A stretch of DNA of 64,000 nt, taken from positions 186,001 to 250,000 of the forward strand of contig NZ_JAIMCG010000003.1 of NCBI RefSeq assembly GCF_019795295.1, in the 5' to 3' direction. Numbering within the stretch: the stretch's first letter is position 1; each line of letters opens with the position of its first letter. The position numbers and the translations under genes are program-made. The DNA comes from Cupriavidus sp. AU9028 (GTDB taxonomy: Bacteria; Pseudomonadota; Gammaproteobacteria; Burkholderiales; Burkholderiaceae). Below the pieces are notes generated by a model, which worked only from the letters and a program-made list of their open reading frames with translations, made no database searches and was not told the DNA's origin. Shown here one piece after another: positions 1 to 10,483 of the stretch.

Positions 1-561
1 CGCATCGACGCCATCGGCGATGCGCCGGTATTCCTGCTCCTGCTGCTGCGGCGTCGGCGCATCGGCATAGGCGCCGGTATGCAGCTCGATTACCGGGGCG
101 CCGCAATCGGCGGCCGCGGCGATCTGGTCCGCGTCCGCATCGATGAACAGCGACACGCGAATGCCCGCCGCAGCCAGCTGCTCGCATGCGGCGCGTACCT
201 GATCGAGCCGGCCGCGCACGTCCAGCCCGCCTTCGGTGGTCACTTCCTCGCGGCGCTCCGGCACCAGGCAGACATCCTGCGGGCGGATCTCGCAGGCGAT
301 GTCGAGCATCTCCGGGGTCAGCGCGCATTCCAGGTTCATGCGCGTGGCCAGCTGCGGGCGCAACGCGCGCACGTCGGCATCGCGGATATGGCGGCGGTCC
401 TCGCGCAGATGCAGCGTGATCAGGTCCGCGCCGGCTTCCTCGGCCTGCAGCGCGGCGGCGATCGGGTCGGGATAGACGGTGCCGCGGGCGTTGCGCAGGG
501 TGGCGACGTGGTCGATATTGACGCCGAGCGCGATGACGCCGGGATGAGCGTGAAAGATCAT
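1..561 (-). CDS. pdxJ: Pyridoxine 5'-phosphate synthase, 3' end cut by window edge
   Basis: PdxJ condenses 1-deoxyxylulose 5-phosphate with 3-amino-2-oxopropyl phosphate to make pyridoxine 5'-phosphate, the last ring-forming step of the DXP-dependent vitamin B6 pathway in the cytosol. Reading the minus strand from the ATG at 561 gives a start [20 protein letters not shown], then [21 protein letters not shown] and MNLECAL, all typical of the PdxJ TIM barrel. About 187 codons are present; the remaining C-terminal part lies beyond position 1. The ATG overlaps the recO stop (ATGA), so the two are translationally coupled. The order era-recO-pdxJ is usual in this group. Identification is firm; only the missing end is uncertain. 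Confidence 0.95.
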   Translation of the reverse strand, partial: MIFHAHPGVIALGVNIDHVATLRNARGTVYPDPIAAALQAEEAGADLITLHLREDRRHIRDADVRALRPQLATRMNLECALTPEMLDIACEIRPQDVCLVPERREEVTTEGGLDVRGRLDQVRAACEQLAAAGIRVSLFIDADADQIAAAADCGAPVIELHTGAYADAPTPQQQEQEYRRIADGVDA

Positions 562-1481
562 AGGGCTTGCAGGTCGATCAGGATCTGACGGGTTTTCAGG
601 GGCACGCCCTGCAGATAATAATGCAGAAGAAAGCGCATCAGCGCGCGGCTCTGCGCGGCAGTCTGCGCGCGGCTGTAGTCGTCGCGGGACATATCCAGCA
701 GCGTCTGCCCGGAAACGACGGGCCATGACGACGGATCGCTGGCGTGGGCCCGCCGCACGCCGCGCTCCGGCTGGTAGACATAGTCCAGCGCCGGCTGCAC
801 CGCCTCGCCGCTGCCGGCGCAGCGGTCGAAGGCGACCGCAAACCCGGTTTCCTGCAGCAGCACGCGCTCGAAGCTGCGCAGCACGGACGCGGCGGGCTCG
901 CCGTGCCCGAGGCGGGTCAGCGTTGCCATGTAGTGCCGGAACAGCGCTTCATGCGCATCGTCGCGCGGACAAAAGCGCAGCAGCAGCTCGTTCAGGTAGA
1001 AGCCGGACAGCAGCGCATCGCCGGCCAGTGGCGGCATGCCACCCACCCACTCGGCCTTGGTCAGCGTGCGCACTTCCCCCCGGCCGCTCCAGGACAGCGC
1101 GATCGGCAGGAAGTGCTGCAGCACCGCGCGCAGCGCCGAATGGGGCCGCTTGGCACCCTTGGCCACCAGCGCCACGCGGCCATGGTCGCGCGTGAAGACG
1201 TCGACGATCAGGCTGGTTTCGCGATAGGGCCACGCATGCAGGACAAAGCCTGGCTGTGCGGCCACGCGGGTCTCGCTGCGCGCCGGCACGATGCGCAGCG
1301 CGCGGTCCATCATCGCCCGGCCGGCCGCCGCGGGCTCCAGCGCGTCATGGCTGCCGAGCACCTCGGCAGCCTCTTCCACCACCGGATCGGGGGCGCGGGC
1401 GTCGCGGCGGGGCGACGCTGCGGCGCGCCCGGTCTTTCTCGCCGGCGTCGCCACCGGCCCTTCATTCATATCCGTAGGCAC
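558..1481 (-). CDS. recO: DNA repair protein RecO
   Basis: RecO works with RecR and RecF to load RecA onto SSB-coated single-stranded DNA in gap repair. The core begins around residue 75 with [20 protein letters not shown] (the N-terminal OB fold) followed by [12 protein letters not shown], and the helical C-terminal domain follows. At 307 residues it is longer than the roughly 240 residues of E. coli RecO because of a 70-residue, Ala/Arg/Pro-rich N-terminal extension. The first ATG overlaps the end of era by 20 bases; an internal Met at codon 5 is an equally possible start, and a later start closer to the OB fold cannot be excluded. The end overlaps pdxJ. Likely cotranscribed with rnc-era. 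Confidence 0.93.
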   Translation of the reverse strand: MPTDMNEGPVATPARKTGRAAASPRRDARAPDPVVEEAAEVLGSHDALEPAAAGRAMMDRALRIVPARSETRVAAQPGFVLHAWPYRETSLIVDVFTRDHGRVALVAKGAKRPHSALRAVLQHFLPIALSWSGRGEVRTLTKAEWVGGMPPLAGDALLSGFYLNELLLRFCPRDDAHEALFRHYMATLTRLGHGEPAASVLRSFERVLLQETGFAVAFDRCAGSGEAVQPALDYVYQPERGVRRAHASDPSSWPVVSGQTLLDMSRDDYSRAQTAAQSRALMRFLLHYYLQGVPLKTRQILIDLQAL

Positions 1482-2400
1482 GCAATCCGGCTTCGTTGTC
1501 GGCCCAGCCGCTCTTGACCTTGATCCACAGCTCCAGGTAGACCTTGCCGTCGAACAGCGACTCCATGTCCATCCGGGCCTCGGTCGAGATCTGCTTGAGC
1601 TTGCTGCCCTTGGCGCCGATCACCATGGCCTTGTGCGCGTCGCGCTCGACCAGGATGGTGGCGAACACGCGGCGCAGCCGCCCTTCGGTCTCGAACTTGT
1701 CGATGATGACAGTGCTGGTATAGGGCAGCTCGTCGCCGGTCCAGCGGAACACCTTCTCGCGGATGATCTCCGAGGCGAGGAAGCGTTCGCTGCGGTCGGT
1801 CATCGCGTCGGCGTCGTACATCGGCTCGCCTTCCGGCAGGTAGGGCCGGATGATGGCGAACAGCCGCTCGATATGGTCGCGCGTCTTGGCCGACATCGGC
1901 ACCACTTCGCGGAACGGGAACTGCTGCCCCATCTTCTCGAGGAAGGGCATCATGATCTCCGCGCGGCGCTCGGCCGATACGCGATCCAGCTTGTTGACCA
2001 CCAGCAGCACCGGCGTATTGCGCGGCAGCAGTGTCAGTACCTTCTCGTCGTCGGCGCCGTAGTGACCGGCCTCGACCACGAACAACACCAGATCCACCGA
2101 CGACAGCGTCGAGGTGACGGCGCGGTTCAGCGAGCGGTTCAGCGCGGTGGCATGCCGGGTCTGGAAGCCAGGGGTATCGACGAAGACATACTGCGCGTCA
2201 TCGGTGGTCTGGATGCCGACCAGGCGGTGACGGGTGGTCTGGGCCTTGCGGGACGTAATGCTGATCTTCTGTCCGACCAGCGCGTTCATCAGCGTGGACT
2301 TGCCGACGTTGGGTCGCCCGACGATGGCCACGGTGCCGCAGCGGAAGGCCACGGGGGAAGCTTCCGCGGCATCCTGCTGCGGGCGGTTCGATTCGGTCAT
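1462..2400 (-). CDS. era: GTPase Era, 16S rRNA/30S assembly factor
   Basis: Era is an essential GTPase that binds the 3' end of 16S rRNA and helps 30S maturation at the inner face of the membrane. G-domain motifs are visible in order: GRPNVGKST (P loop, about residue 28), DTPGFQ (G3) and NKLD (G4). A KH RNA-binding domain with [12 protein letters not shown] forms the C-terminal third. Length of 312 residues is close to the family norm, with a short N-terminal extension of about 20 residues. The start overlaps the rnc stop by 4 bases, so RNase III and Era are coupled, matching their shared role in rRNA maturation. Confidence 0.97.
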   Translation of the reverse strand: MTESNRPQQDAAEASPVAFRCGTVAIVGRPNVGKSTLMNALVGQKISITSRKAQTTRHRLVGIQTTDDAQYVFVDTPGFQTRHATALNRSLNRAVTSTLSSVDLVLFVVEAGHYGADDEKVLTLLPRNTPVLLVVNKLDRVSAERRAEIMMPFLEKMGQQFPFREVVPMSAKTRDHIERLFAIIRPYLPEGEPMYDADAMTDRSERFLASEIIREKVFRWTGDELPYTSTVIIDKFETEGRLRRVFATILVERDAHKAMVIGAKGSKLKQISTEARMDMESLFDGKVYLELWIKVKSGWADNEAGLRAYGYE

Positions 2401-3167
2401 TCCTTCAACCTGAGAGACAACTGCGGATCGGGTGGAGCCGGCTGCTTGCGCGTCTTGCCGGTCCGTTCAGCGCGGCTGCGCTTGAGCAGCTGCGGCACCA
2501 GCCGCTGCACTTCTTCCAGCGCGAGTTTCGCCGCCGCCTGCTCGGCGGCGCGCCGTGACGCGCCGGTGCCGAATACTCGCACCTCCAGTTTAGGCACGAT
2601 GCATTCGACTTCAAACTGCTGATTATGGGCGGCGCCGTGGGTCGCGATTACGTTGTATTGCGGCAGCGCGATCTTGTGCCCCTGCAGATATTCCTGCAGC
2701 AGCGTCTTGGCGTCCTTGCCCAGCGTGCGCGGGTCCACGTGCTCGAGGATCGGGATATAGAGCTTGCGGATCAGCGCCCGCGCCGCGTCGAAACCCGAAT
2801 CGAGAAACACCGCGCCCACGATGGCTTCCAGCGCATCGGCCAGGATCGACGGACGGCGAAAGCCGCCGCTCTTCAGCTCGCCTTCGCCCAGCCGCAGCAC
2901 GTCGGACAGCTGCAGCATCTGCGCGATTTCGTACAGCGCCTGCTGCTTGACCAGGTTGGCCCGCACCCGCGACAGGTCGCCTTCGTCAAGCTTGCCAAAC
3001 ATGCCATACAGCATGTCGGCGACCGCGCAATTGAGTACCGAGTCGCCGAGGAACTCGAGGCGCTCGTTGTGCTGGGCGCTATGACTGCGATGCGTCAGCG
3101 CCTGCTGCAGCAATTCTGGCTTGCTGAAACGGTAGCCGAGTCGTTGCTGCAAGGCGTCGAGGTTCAT
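2397..3167 (-). CDS. rnc: Ribonuclease III
   Basis: RNase III cleaves double-stranded RNA, including the precursors of 16S and 23S rRNA. The endonuclease domain has the signature [11 protein letters not shown] (about residues 35-45) and the downstream [15 protein letters not shown] with the second set of metal-binding acids. A dsRNA-binding domain follows ([20 protein letters not shown] to [14 protein letters not shown]) and then a basic tail of about 35 residues absent from E. coli. I chose the ATG at 3167 because the conserved fold begins [14 protein letters not shown]; the frame stays open to an ATG at 3287, just after lepB, which would add 40 low-complexity residues. No clear Shine-Dalgarno decides between them. 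Confidence 0.95.
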   Translation of the reverse strand: MNLDALQQRLGYRFSKPELLQQALTHRSHSAQHNERLEFLGDSVLNCAVADMLYGMFGKLDEGDLSRVRANLVKQQALYEIAQMLQLSDVLRLGEGELKSGGFRRPSILADALEAIVGAVFLDSGFDAARALIRKLYIPILEHVDPRTLGKDAKTLLQEYLQGHKIALPQYNVIATHGAAHNQQFEVECIVPKLEVRVFGTGASRRAAEQAAAKLALEEVQRLVPQLLKRSRAERTGKTRKQPAPPDPQLSLRLKE

Positions 3168-3291
3168 GTCAGAGCTGCATTCCCGAAGAGTGATCGAACG
3201 GCGGGCGACCGGCTTCGCCACGGCATCGTCGGCAGGCAGCCGCACACCGGCGGCCGCCTGCCCGCCGGTGTCGGTCAGGACTGGCATGCGG

Positions 3292-4191
3292 TCAGCGGAA
3301 CGAACCGATCCGGCCCAGATCGCCGAGATTCATCCAGATCAGGAAGGCCTTGCCGACGATATTCTGATCGGGAACAAAGCCCCAATAACGGGAATCCAGG
3401 CTGTTGTCCCGATTATCGCCCATTACAAAATAATGGCCCTCGGGCACCTTGCAGGTCACACCCTGCTGATTGTAAGTGCAGTTTTCCCGGAATGGGAAAT
3501 CGCTGTCGGCACCTGCGATAAACGGCGGGCGATCCGCGTCGTTCAGTATGCCGTGGCTCCGGCCGCCCGGCAGCGTTTCCGTGAAATGGCGCGAATATGC
3601 CAGCCGCTCCTCATCCAGATAATCAGGCAGCGCTTCATACCGCGCCGGCTCGCCGTTGACGGTGACGCGCTTGTTTTCATAGCGCACCACGTCGCCAGGC
3701 AGGCCCACCACGCGCTTGATGTAGTCCAGCGACGGGTCTTTCGGATAGCGGAACACCATCACGTCGCCCCGCTCCGGCTCGCCCAGCTCCACGATCTTCT
3801 TGTTGACGATGGGCAGGCGAAGCCCGTATTCGAACTTGTTGACCAGGATGAAGTCGCCGATCTGCAGGGTCGGAATCATCGACCCGGACGGAATCTTGAA
3901 CGGCTCGACCACGAACGAGCGCAGCACGAATACCGCCAGGATCACCGGAAAGAAGCTGGCCGAATATTCCAGCCACCACGGCTGGCGCAGCTTCTCCTCG
4001 GCGAGCCGGCTACGCGACGTTTCAAAATCGCCGGAGCCGGACGCGCCCTGCATCGCCGCGCGGCGCGCGTCGAATTCGGCCAGCGCGGCCTGCGCCGAAA
4101 GGCGCCGTTGTTTCTGGAACACCAGCTTGTCTGCCACCCAGGCAATGCCGGTGATGACAACCAGCACAAAAAGGATCAGTGCAAAATTCAT
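3292..4191 (-). CDS. lepB: Signal peptidase I
   Basis: Inner-membrane serine protease that removes signal peptides from Sec and Tat substrates. Two N-terminal membrane segments (residues 2-18 and about 77-92) flank a charged cytosolic loop. The catalytic Ser lies in [18 protein letters not shown], the general-base Lys in [11 protein letters not shown], and the C-terminal box is [14 protein letters not shown]. The 299-residue length is normal for proteobacteria. It lies 96 bases downstream of lepA, the classic lepA-lepB pair, and 4 bases before the longest possible rnc frame. Of the two C-terminal boxes, both are intact, so the enzyme should be active. Confidence 0.97.
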   Translation of the reverse strand: MNFALILFVLVVITGIAWVADKLVFQKQRRLSAQAALAEFDARRAAMQGASGSGDFETSRSRLAEEKLRQPWWLEYSASFFPVILAVFVLRSFVVEPFKIPSGSMIPTLQIGDFILVNKFEYGLRLPIVNKKIVELGEPERGDVMVFRYPKDPSLDYIKRVVGLPGDVVRYENKRVTVNGEPARYEALPDYLDEERLAYSRHFTETLPGGRSHGILNDADRPPFIAGADSDFPFRENCTYNQQGVTCKVPEGHYFVMGDNRDNSLDSRYWGFVPDQNIVGKAFLIWMNLGDLGRIGSFR

Positions 4192-4287
4192 GACGGCTCG
4201 TTCGTTGGCGAAGTCTTGTTGGCGCCCGGCGCCGGGCTGCTACCCAGCGACGGCGGCGGTGGTGCCCAACGCGCGTTGAACACGCGA

Positions 4288-6081
4288 TTACTTTTCTTCC
4301 ACCTGCAGGATCGCAAGGAAGGCCTCCTGCGGAATCTCCACGGTGCCCACCTGCTTCATGCGCTTCTTGCCTGCCTTCTGCTTTTCCAGCAGCTTCTTCT
4401 TACGCGAGATATCGCCGCCATAACACTTGGCCAGCACGTTCTTGCGCAGCGCCTTGACGTTCTCGCGCGCGATGATGTTCGCGCCGATCGCCGCCTGGAT
4501 CGCCACGTCGTACATCTGCCGCGGAATGATCTCGCGCATCTTCGCGGCGACTTCGCGGCCGCGATATTGCGAGTTGGAGCGGTGCACGATGATCGAGAGC
4601 GCGTCGACCTTGTCGCCATTGATCAGGATGTCGACCTTCACCACGTCGGAGACGCGATACTCCTTGAACTCGTAGTCCATCGACGCATAGCCGCGCGACA
4701 CCGACTTGAGACGATCGAAGAAGTCCAGCACGATCTCCGCCATCGGGATCTCGTAGGTCAGCTGCACCTGCTTGCCGTGGTAGCTCATGTTGACCTGCGT
4801 GCCCCGCTTCTGCGTGCACAGCGTGATCACCGAGCCCACATAGTCTTGCGGCATGTACAGGTTGACCGTGACGATCGGCTCCAGGATCGCATCGATCTTG
4901 CTCGGGTCCGGCATCTTGGCGGGGTTCTCCACCTGTGCCATGGTGCCGTCGCGCATCTGCACCTGGTAGACCACGGTCGGCGCCGTGGTGATCAGGTCCA
5001 TGTCGAATTCCCGCTCCAGCCGCTCCTGCACGATCTCCATGTGCAGCAGACCGAGGAAGCCGCAGCGGAAACCGAAGCCAAGCGCCTGCGAGACTTCCGG
5101 CTCGAACTGCAGCGAGGCGTCGTTCAGCCGCAGCTTCTCCAGCGATTCGCGCAGCGCCTCGTATTGGTTGGCTTCGACCGGATACAGCCCGGCGAACACC
5201 TGCGGCTTGACTTCCTTGAAGCCGGGCAACGGCTCGGTCGCCTTGCGGGCAACGGTGGTGATGGTGTCGCCGACCTTGGCGGCCTTCAGTTCCTTGATGC
5301 CGGCGATGACGAAGCCGACCTGGCCAGCCGACAGCGCCTCGCGCTGGATCGATTTCGGCGAGAAGACGCCGACCTGCTCGACCAGATGCTGGGAACCGTT
5401 GGCCATCAGCAGCACCTTGTCCTTCGGCCGCAGCGTGCCATTGACCACGCGCACCAGCATCACGACGCCGACGTAGTTGTCGAACCACGAATCGATGATC
5501 AGCGCCTGCAGCGGCGCGTCGGGATCGCCCTTGGGCGGCGGCACCTTGGCAATCAGCGCCTCGATGACGTCCTGCACGCCCATCCCGGTCTTGGCCGAGC
5601 ACGGCGTGGCGTCGTGCGCGTCGATACCGATGACGTCCTCGATCTCCTGGATCGCGTTGTCGGGATCGGCCTGCGGCAGGTCGATCTTGTTCAGCACCGG
5701 CACCACTTCGACGCCGAGTTCGATCGCGGTATAGCAGTTGGCGACCGTCTGCGCTTCCACGCCCTGCGACGCGTCGACGACCAGCAACGCGCCTTCGCAC
5801 GCGGACAGCGACCGGCTGACTTCATAGCTGAAGTCCACGTGTCCCGGCGTATCGATCAGGTTCAGGTTGTAGACCTTGCCGTCGCGCGCCTTGTAGCTCA
5901 GCGCGGCGGTCTGCGCCTTGATGGTGATGCCGCGCTCCTTTTCGATATCCATCGAGTCCAGGACCTGGGCTTCCATCTCCCGGTCCGACAGACCCCCGCA
6001 GAGCTGGATGATGCGGTCGGCCAGCGTCGATTTCCCGTGGTCGATGTGGGCAATGATCGAAAAGTTACGGATATGGTCCAT
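4288..6081 (-). CDS. lepA: Elongation factor 4 (LepA), back-translocating GTPase
   Basis: LepA is a ribosome-bound translational GTPase that influences elongation and 30S biogenesis. The protein begins [19 protein letters not shown] (P loop), then DTPGHVDF (G3) and NKIDLP (G4), followed by EF-G-like domains and the LepA-specific C-terminal domain with [20 protein letters not shown]. The ATG at 6081 gives 597 residues, exactly the usual length; the frame is open 15 codons further upstream to an ATG at 6126, but those residues are not LepA-like. lepB follows, and mucD lies 260 bases upstream on the same strand. Confidence 0.97.
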   Translation of the reverse strand: MDHIRNFSIIAHIDHGKSTLADRIIQLCGGLSDREMEAQVLDSMDIEKERGITIKAQTAALSYKARDGKVYNLNLIDTPGHVDFSYEVSRSLSACEGALLVVDASQGVEAQTVANCYTAIELGVEVVPVLNKIDLPQADPDNAIQEIEDVIGIDAHDATPCSAKTGMGVQDVIEALIAKVPPPKGDPDAPLQALIIDSWFDNYVGVVMLVRVVNGTLRPKDKVLLMANGSQHLVEQVGVFSPKSIQREALSAGQVGFVIAGIKELKAAKVGDTITTVARKATEPLPGFKEVKPQVFAGLYPVEANQYEALRESLEKLRLNDASLQFEPEVSQALGFGFRCGFLGLLHMEIVQERLEREFDMDLITTAPTVVYQVQMRDGTMAQVENPAKMPDPSKIDAILEPIVTVNLYMPQDYVGSVITLCTQKRGTQVNMSYHGKQVQLTYEIPMAEIVLDFFDRLKSVSRGYASMDYEFKEYRVSDVVKVDILINGDKVDALSIIVHRSNSQYRGREVAAKMREIIPRQMYDVAIQAAIGANIIARENVKALRKNVLAKCYGGDISRKKKLLEKQKAGKKRMKQVGTVEIPQEAFLAILQVEEK

Positions 6082-6341
6082 CTGTTGGTCAGGGGAGCGC
6101 CGTGGCGGCGCATCCGCTGCCCGCATCGAGAAGGCGGCAACAGGGGCGTCCGGCCGCGGCGCGGCATGTCATGGGTGGCGGAGCCACGGGCGCCCGGCCG
6201 GGCGCGCCTGGGCCCGGCCACAGGGTTGGCGGCGCCGTGCTGGCGCCAGACCGCGATTTTACTTGATTTTCCGCGCTTCCCCGCCAATGGGCGCGCGGCT
6301 GGCACGGGTCATGCCTTCCGCGCCGCGCGAGCGCGCCGGAC
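6082..6341 (-). promoter_or_regulatory. mucD-lepA intergenic region with a possible lepA promoter
   Basis: 260 bases without a gene. On the minus strand a -10-like TAAAAT (complement of 6256-6261) lies in a short AT-rich patch, but the best -35-like hexamer (TTGGCG) is about 20 bases upstream, so the promoter is only tentative. The rest is GC-rich and shows no convincing terminator for mucD. Confidence 0.3.
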
Positions 6342-7823
6342 CTACCGCGCGCCGGCGCCGTTGGGCCGGATCGTCAGCACCTGGGTCGCATCGCCGCGCC
6401 GCACGAAAATCGCCGCGATGCGGTTCTTGTCCAGCCCGCGCACCAGTTCGTTGAACTGCCTGGCGCTGGTCACGTCGGTGTCGCCGAGCCGCAGGATCAC
6501 GTCGCCCGGGCGAATGCCGGCGCGCGCGGCAGCGCCCTCCGCGGCCTGCACTTCCACGCCCGACTTGATCTTCAGGTCGCGCAGCCGCGCCTCCGACAGG
6601 TCGCCGACCACCAGCCCCAGCGCATTGGGCCGCGCCGGCGCGCCCTGCTGCTCGCTCTGCGTCGGCGCGCTGGCGCGCGGCCGGGTGTCGCCTTCGAGCT
6701 CGGCCACGGTAATGGTGACCTCGCGCGTGGCGCCCTTACGCCAGATCTGCATCGGTGCCCGGGTACCCGGCTTGGTCTCGCCCACCAGGCGCGGCAGGTC
6801 GGTGGCGCGCTCGATATCGCGGCCGTTGAACTTCAGGATGATGTCGCCCGCCTCCACGCCGGCCTTCTCCGCCGGACCGCCCGGCTCGACGCTGCCCACC
6901 AGCGCACCGCGCGCCCGCCCCAGCCCCAGCGAGTCGGCGACTTCCTTGGTCACCTCGCCGATCGCCACCGCGATGCGGCCGCGCGTCACCTTGCCGGTGG
7001 TCTTGAGCTGCTCCGCCACGCGCAGCGCCTCGTCGATCGGAATCGCGAACGAGATGCCCATGTAGCCGCCGCTGCGGCTGTAGATCTGCGAGTTGATGCC
7101 GATCACTTCGCCGCGCAGGTTGATCAGCGGGCCGCCCGAGTTGCCGGGGTTGACCGCCACGTCGGTCTGGATGAACGGCAGGTAGTCGCCGGTTTCCCGT
7201 CCCTTGGCCGAGACGATGCCGGCGGTCACGCTGTTGTCCAGTCCGAAGGGCGAGCCGATCGCCAGCACCCATTCGCCGACGCGAATCTTGTTCGAATCGC
7301 CCATCGGCAGGCGCGGCAGGTTGTTGGCCTCGATCTTCAGCAGCGCCACATCGGTGCGGCGGTCGGTGCCGATCAGTTTCGCCTTGAACTCGCGATCGTC
7401 GGTCAGCCGGACGTAGATGGTTTCCGCATCGCTGACCACGTGGGCGTTGGTCATCACATAGCCATCCGCGCTGATGATGAAACCGGAACCGACCCCGCGG
7501 CTCTGCTCCTCGCTCTGCGGCGGCGCACCGCGGCGCTGCGGACCCGGAGGCGTCGGCTGGCCGGGCATCGGAATGCCAAAGAAGCGGCGGAAGAACTCGG
7601 CCATTTCCTCGTCTTCCGGCGTCATGCCGCGGCTGCTCACGCGCTCGGTGGTGCGGATATTGACCACGGCGGGGCTGGCACGCTCGACCAGACCAGTGAA
7701 ATCGGGAAGGTTGTAGGTCGCCGCGGCAGACTGGGCCTGCACCGGCGCGCTCAGGATCGGTCCGACCGCCAGCACGGCGGCCATAGCCATGGTTCGGACC
7801 ACGGTGGCATACGTTGACGACAT
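6342..7823 (-). CDS. mucD: Periplasmic serine protease, DegP/MucD family
   Basis: Do-type HtrA protease/chaperone that degrades misfolded envelope proteins. The N terminus is a signal peptide (MAMAAVLAVGPILSAPVQAQ, cleaved after AQA). The triad is visible: His in TNAHVVSD, Asp in RRTDVALLKIE, Ser in NPGNSGGPL. Two PDZ domains follow (around residues 290-370 and 400-485, with GDIILKFNG and GDVILRLGD). A Q/G/P-rich loop (GQPTPPGPQRRG) precedes the His, as in DegP loop LA. The ATG at 7823 was chosen because GGGAG sits 8 bases before it and the signal peptide starts there; the frame is open to 7892. It closes the rpoE-rseA-rseB-mucD cluster, as in Pseudomonas algU-mucABD. Confidence 0.95.
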   Translation of the reverse strand: MSSTYATVVRTMAMAAVLAVGPILSAPVQAQSAAATYNLPDFTGLVERASPAVVNIRTTERVSSRGMTPEDEEMAEFFRRFFGIPMPGQPTPPGPQRRGAPPQSEEQSRGVGSGFIISADGYVMTNAHVVSDAETIYVRLTDDREFKAKLIGTDRRTDVALLKIEANNLPRLPMGDSNKIRVGEWVLAIGSPFGLDNSVTAGIVSAKGRETGDYLPFIQTDVAVNPGNSGGPLINLRGEVIGINSQIYSRSGGYMGISFAIPIDEALRVAEQLKTTGKVTRGRIAVAIGEVTKEVADSLGLGRARGALVGSVEPGGPAEKAGVEAGDIILKFNGRDIERATDLPRLVGETKPGTRAPMQIWRKGATREVTITVAELEGDTRPRASAPTQSEQQGAPARPNALGLVVGDLSEARLRDLKIKSGVEVQAAEGAAARAGIRPGDVILRLGDTDVTSARQFNELVRGLDKNRIAAIFVRRGDATQVLTIRPNGAGAR

Positions 7824-7959
7824 GGTCGACTCCCGGAGTTCAGCGAAATTGGGAAGGGAAAGCAGGCAGGGGATCGTGGGCACACGACGCAAGCGAGCGG
7901 CGCCCCCCCGGCCTGCTGCCCGCGCCGGATGCCATGTTGCCCCGGCGCGGTCCCGGCTG

Positions 7960-9066
7960 TCAGCGCGGCCGGGGACGGTATTCGACGGCGGAAGCGAACT
8001 GCCGGACGGTCTGCGCCGGCACCTCCCCGACCACGGTGATCCAGTGGTCGGCGACGCGCCGCACCATCACCTGGGTGGCGCCCATCGACGCCACCCCTTC
8101 ACGGCGCGAGCGGTGCTCGGAAACCGGCTCGATAAAGACCGACAGTCCCGTCAGCCCATCGCTATAGACGACTTGCAGCACTTCGAAGGCCTGGCCCGAC
8201 TCGTTGGCTGCGCGCTCGGCGGCGCCCTCGCGACCCTTGTGCGCATGCATCTCGCCGAGCGGACGCCGCACCTCGCGGATCTTCTGGAATCCCTTGACCG
8301 GCACCGGGATCGCCCAGCCTTCGTCCGTCAGATTGGCCGGATGATAGGTGATCTCATAATGCTGCCAGTTCGCCGCGTTGCGGATGGCGCCCAGGATCTT
8401 CTGCTTCTCCGACGGCACGCCGATCTCGATCTGCGAGAACGCGACCTGCTCCAGCACCTTGCCGCCATCGCCGATGGTCTGCGCGCGCATCAGCAGTCCG
8501 GAATTGCGCTCGGCCCACAGCCGCACCGCATAGCGGGCGGCATCGTGCGGCTCGAGCGCAAACACCTCGCATTCGACCCCTGCAACCCGCTCGGCCGGCA
8601 ACCGCCGCATGTCGTACAGGTCCAGCACGTCGTTCTTGTCGGTGGCCAGCAGCGCCGGGAAACGGTCCTTGGCATCCTGGCGCTCGACCACCACGAGCTT
8701 TGCCTCGGGAATGAGGCTATGGACGATGTCGTTCTGCCGCAGCACTTCGCGCGGCTTGCCATCCAGTGTCTCGAGCCGCTCGTACTCGTTGTGGCGCAAG
8801 TCGGTGAAATGCTGGATGCGCGAGGCATGCATGGCGCTGCCCCGCTGGTAGATCAGGGTACCGACGTAGTTCTCGCGCTGAGCGGCGCGGTGAATCTTGT
8901 TCAGCCATGCGGCCGCATCGCGCCGCTGCAGCGCCGGTTCCGGTGTCTGCGCGGTCGCCACCGCCGCTGTCAGGCACAAGGCGAGAAAAAAGGACCTCCT
9001 GAGGGCCCTTATTCCTTGTGCACCCGCTACATAGGCGGGTGCCCATCCTTTTTGCATGTCAGGCAT
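7960..9066 (-). CDS. rseB: Sigma-E regulatory protein RseB/MucB
   Basis: Periplasmic partner of the anti-sigma factor RseA; the family binds RseA and shields it from site-1 proteolysis until lipoprotein or LPS signals appear. A signal peptide is seen (RRSFFLALCLTAAVATAQ), followed by the MucB/RseB N-terminal LolA-like domain (AAWLNKIHRAAQRENYVGTL) and the C-terminal domain ending in ADHWITVVGEVPAQTVRQF. Length 368 is somewhat above E. coli RseB (318). The start overlaps the rseA stop (TAATG), so it is coupled to rseA. A second ATG at codon 4 would also be possible. Function is assigned by family and by the neighbouring rpoE-rseA. Confidence 0.92.
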   Translation of the reverse strand: MPDMQKGWAPAYVAGAQGIRALRRSFFLALCLTAAVATAQTPEPALQRRDAAAWLNKIHRAAQRENYVGTLIYQRGSAMHASRIQHFTDLRHNEYERLETLDGKPREVLRQNDIVHSLIPEAKLVVVERQDAKDRFPALLATDKNDVLDLYDMRRLPAERVAGVECEVFALEPHDAARYAVRLWAERNSGLLMRAQTIGDGGKVLEQVAFSQIEIGVPSEKQKILGAIRNAANWQHYEITYHPANLTDEGWAIPVPVKGFQKIREVRRPLGEMHAHKGREGAAERAANESGQAFEVLQVVYSDGLTGLSVFIEPVSEHRSRREGVASMGATQVMVRRVADHWITVVGEVPAQTVRQFASAVEYRPRPR

Positions 9067-9704
9067 TATTCCTGCGTATTTTCCTGCGAAAAGCTTGCGC
9101 TGTTCGCCACGTTGCGCATCGCCGGCACGGCCGCACTGGTCGGTACCGACACTCGGTGAGCCCGCAGGTACTCATCGAGCCGAGGATCGCGAATCATGGC
9201 CGGATCGGCCGATACGGCAACGACCGCCGGCGCCGGGGCCACCTGGGCAGCAACGGGCGCCTGGGCCACGACCTGCCCGGCTGCGCCGACCGCCGCCGGG
9301 TCCGCATCGCGCATCTGCGGCACCACGACCCAGCTGACCGCCGCTACCGCGGCCGCAATCGCGGTGCCCGGCATGACCCGGCGCACCCACGAGGGCCGCA
9401 CCAGCAGCCGGTGGCGGCGTGGCGGGCTTGCCAGCGCGGCCGGCGCCAGCAGATGCGGTTCCTGTTCCAGTCGCGCGGCAAAACGAGAGACGAAGGCGTC
9501 CGTCGACCCGGCCTCCGCCAGCTCTTCCGAGCGCAGCGTATCGCCGATCAACTGGTAAGCGGACCAATCCGCCCGACCCTGCCCAGCCTTTGCCAGTTCG
9601 ATGACTGCTTCGAATTCGTGCGGCGCCAATTCACCATCGATCAAGGCGGAAATCTGTTCTGCCGCCTCGGATGCATGAACCGACTGCCTGTGAGCCTGAC
9701 CCAT
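9066..9704 (-). CDS. rseA: Anti-sigma-E factor RseA/MucA
   Basis: Membrane-spanning anti-sigma factor that sequesters RpoE. The cytosolic N-terminal domain has the family pattern EQISALIDGELAPHEFEAVI and WSAYQLIGDTLRSEE (residues about 15-60). One membrane segment lies near residue 110 (MPGTAIAAAVAAVSWVVVP), and the rest is an Ala/Val/Pro-rich periplasmic part. I start at ATG 9704; a TTG two codons earlier (9710) is also open. It sits 110 bases after rpoE and overlaps rseB by one base. The RseA C-terminal QxQ-type end seen in E. coli is not evident. Confidence 0.9.
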   Translation of the reverse strand: MGQAHRQSVHASEAAEQISALIDGELAPHEFEAVIELAKAGQGRADWSAYQLIGDTLRSEELAEAGSTDAFVSRFAARLEQEPHLLAPAALASPPRRHRLLVRPSWVRRVMPGTAIAAAVAAVSWVVVPQMRDADPAAVGAAGQVVAQAPVAAQVAPAPAVVAVSADPAMIRDPRLDEYLRAHRVSVPTSAAVPAMRNVANSASFSQENTQE

Positions 9705-9814
9705 CTCCAACCCCTAGAAAAACTGTCGAATACCGAACAATCCCGTCACATCTGTCGCTTTTCGATGCAGGTGGAGACTGCAACGCTGGCCGCACGACAT
9801 GTATCTGACTTCTT

Positions 9815-10414
9815 CTACCACCGCTTGCCTTCCGCTGTTCCCAGCAGAGGTCGCAGCTTTTCCGCAATCGCCTCTCGGGCACGGAAAATGCGTGACCGTA
9901 CCGTGCCGATCGGGCACCCCATCGCCTCGGCGATCTCCTCATAGCTGAGGCCTTCGATCTCGCGCAGCGTGATGGCGGTCCGCAATTCCTCGGGCAACGC
10001 TTCCATGGCACGGTTCACGGTGTCTGCCACCTGCCGCGTGTGAAGCATCGATTCCGGCGTATTGATATCCCTTAGTTGCTCGCCGTCTGCAAAAGTTTCA
10101 GCCTCCTCCGCATCGATATCGCTCGACGCTTCAGGCCGGCGGCCCTGGGTCGCCAGGTAGTTCTTGGCAGTGTTGACAGCGATTCGGTACAACCACGTGT
10201 AGAAAGCCGATTCGCCGCGGAATTGCGGCAAGGCGCGATATGCCTTGATAAAGGCATCCTGCGCTACATCCTCGACTTCCGCGGGGTCCCGGACCAGACG
10301 CGAGATCAACCGGATGATCTTGCGGTGGTACTTCGCCACCAGCAGTTCAAAGGCTCGCTTGTCGCCCTGCTGGACGCGTTCAACAAGGAGCTGGTCGGCT
10401 TCGCGTTCGCTCAC
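9815..10414 (-). CDS. rpoE: RNA polymerase sigma factor RpoE/AlgU (ECF)
   Basis: Extracytoplasmic-function sigma factor directing the envelope stress regulon. Region 2 is seen as DAFIKAYRALPQFRGESAFYTWLYRIAVNTAKNYL with the preceding VAKYHRKIIRLISRLVRD, and region 4 as LPEELRTAITLREIEGLSYE followed by EIAEAMGCPIGTVRSRIFRARE. Length 199 is typical of group 1 ECF (E. coli RpoE 191). Translation appears to begin at GTG 10414, with a weak GGGTGA about 8 bases before. The upstream space to the neighbouring membrane-protein gene is only 69 bases. A GTTTAC hexamer lies in it (10482-10487). Autoregulation is usual for the family but no clear sigma-E promoter was recognised. Confidence 0.96.
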   Translation of the reverse strand: MSEREADQLLVERVQQGDKRAFELLVAKYHRKIIRLISRLVRDPAEVEDVAQDAFIKAYRALPQFRGESAFYTWLYRIAVNTAKNYLATQGRRPEASSDIDAEEAETFADGEQLRDINTPESMLHTRQVADTVNRAMEALPEELRTAITLREIEGLSYEEIAEAMGCPIGTVRSRIFRAREAIAEKLRPLLGTAEGKRW

Positions 10415-10483
10415 GAATAGTTCACCCGCAGTGTATCTCTAGGTATCGCAATCAAAACAGGCGTTGTATTTTACCTACGTCGT

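Noticed and set aside
3166-7065. Open frame of 1299 codons on the plus strand across rnc, lepB, lepA and mucD
   Set aside because: It lies antisense to well-identified genes, has a His/Arg/Leu composition typical of high-GC shadows, and has no ribosome binding site or recognised motif.
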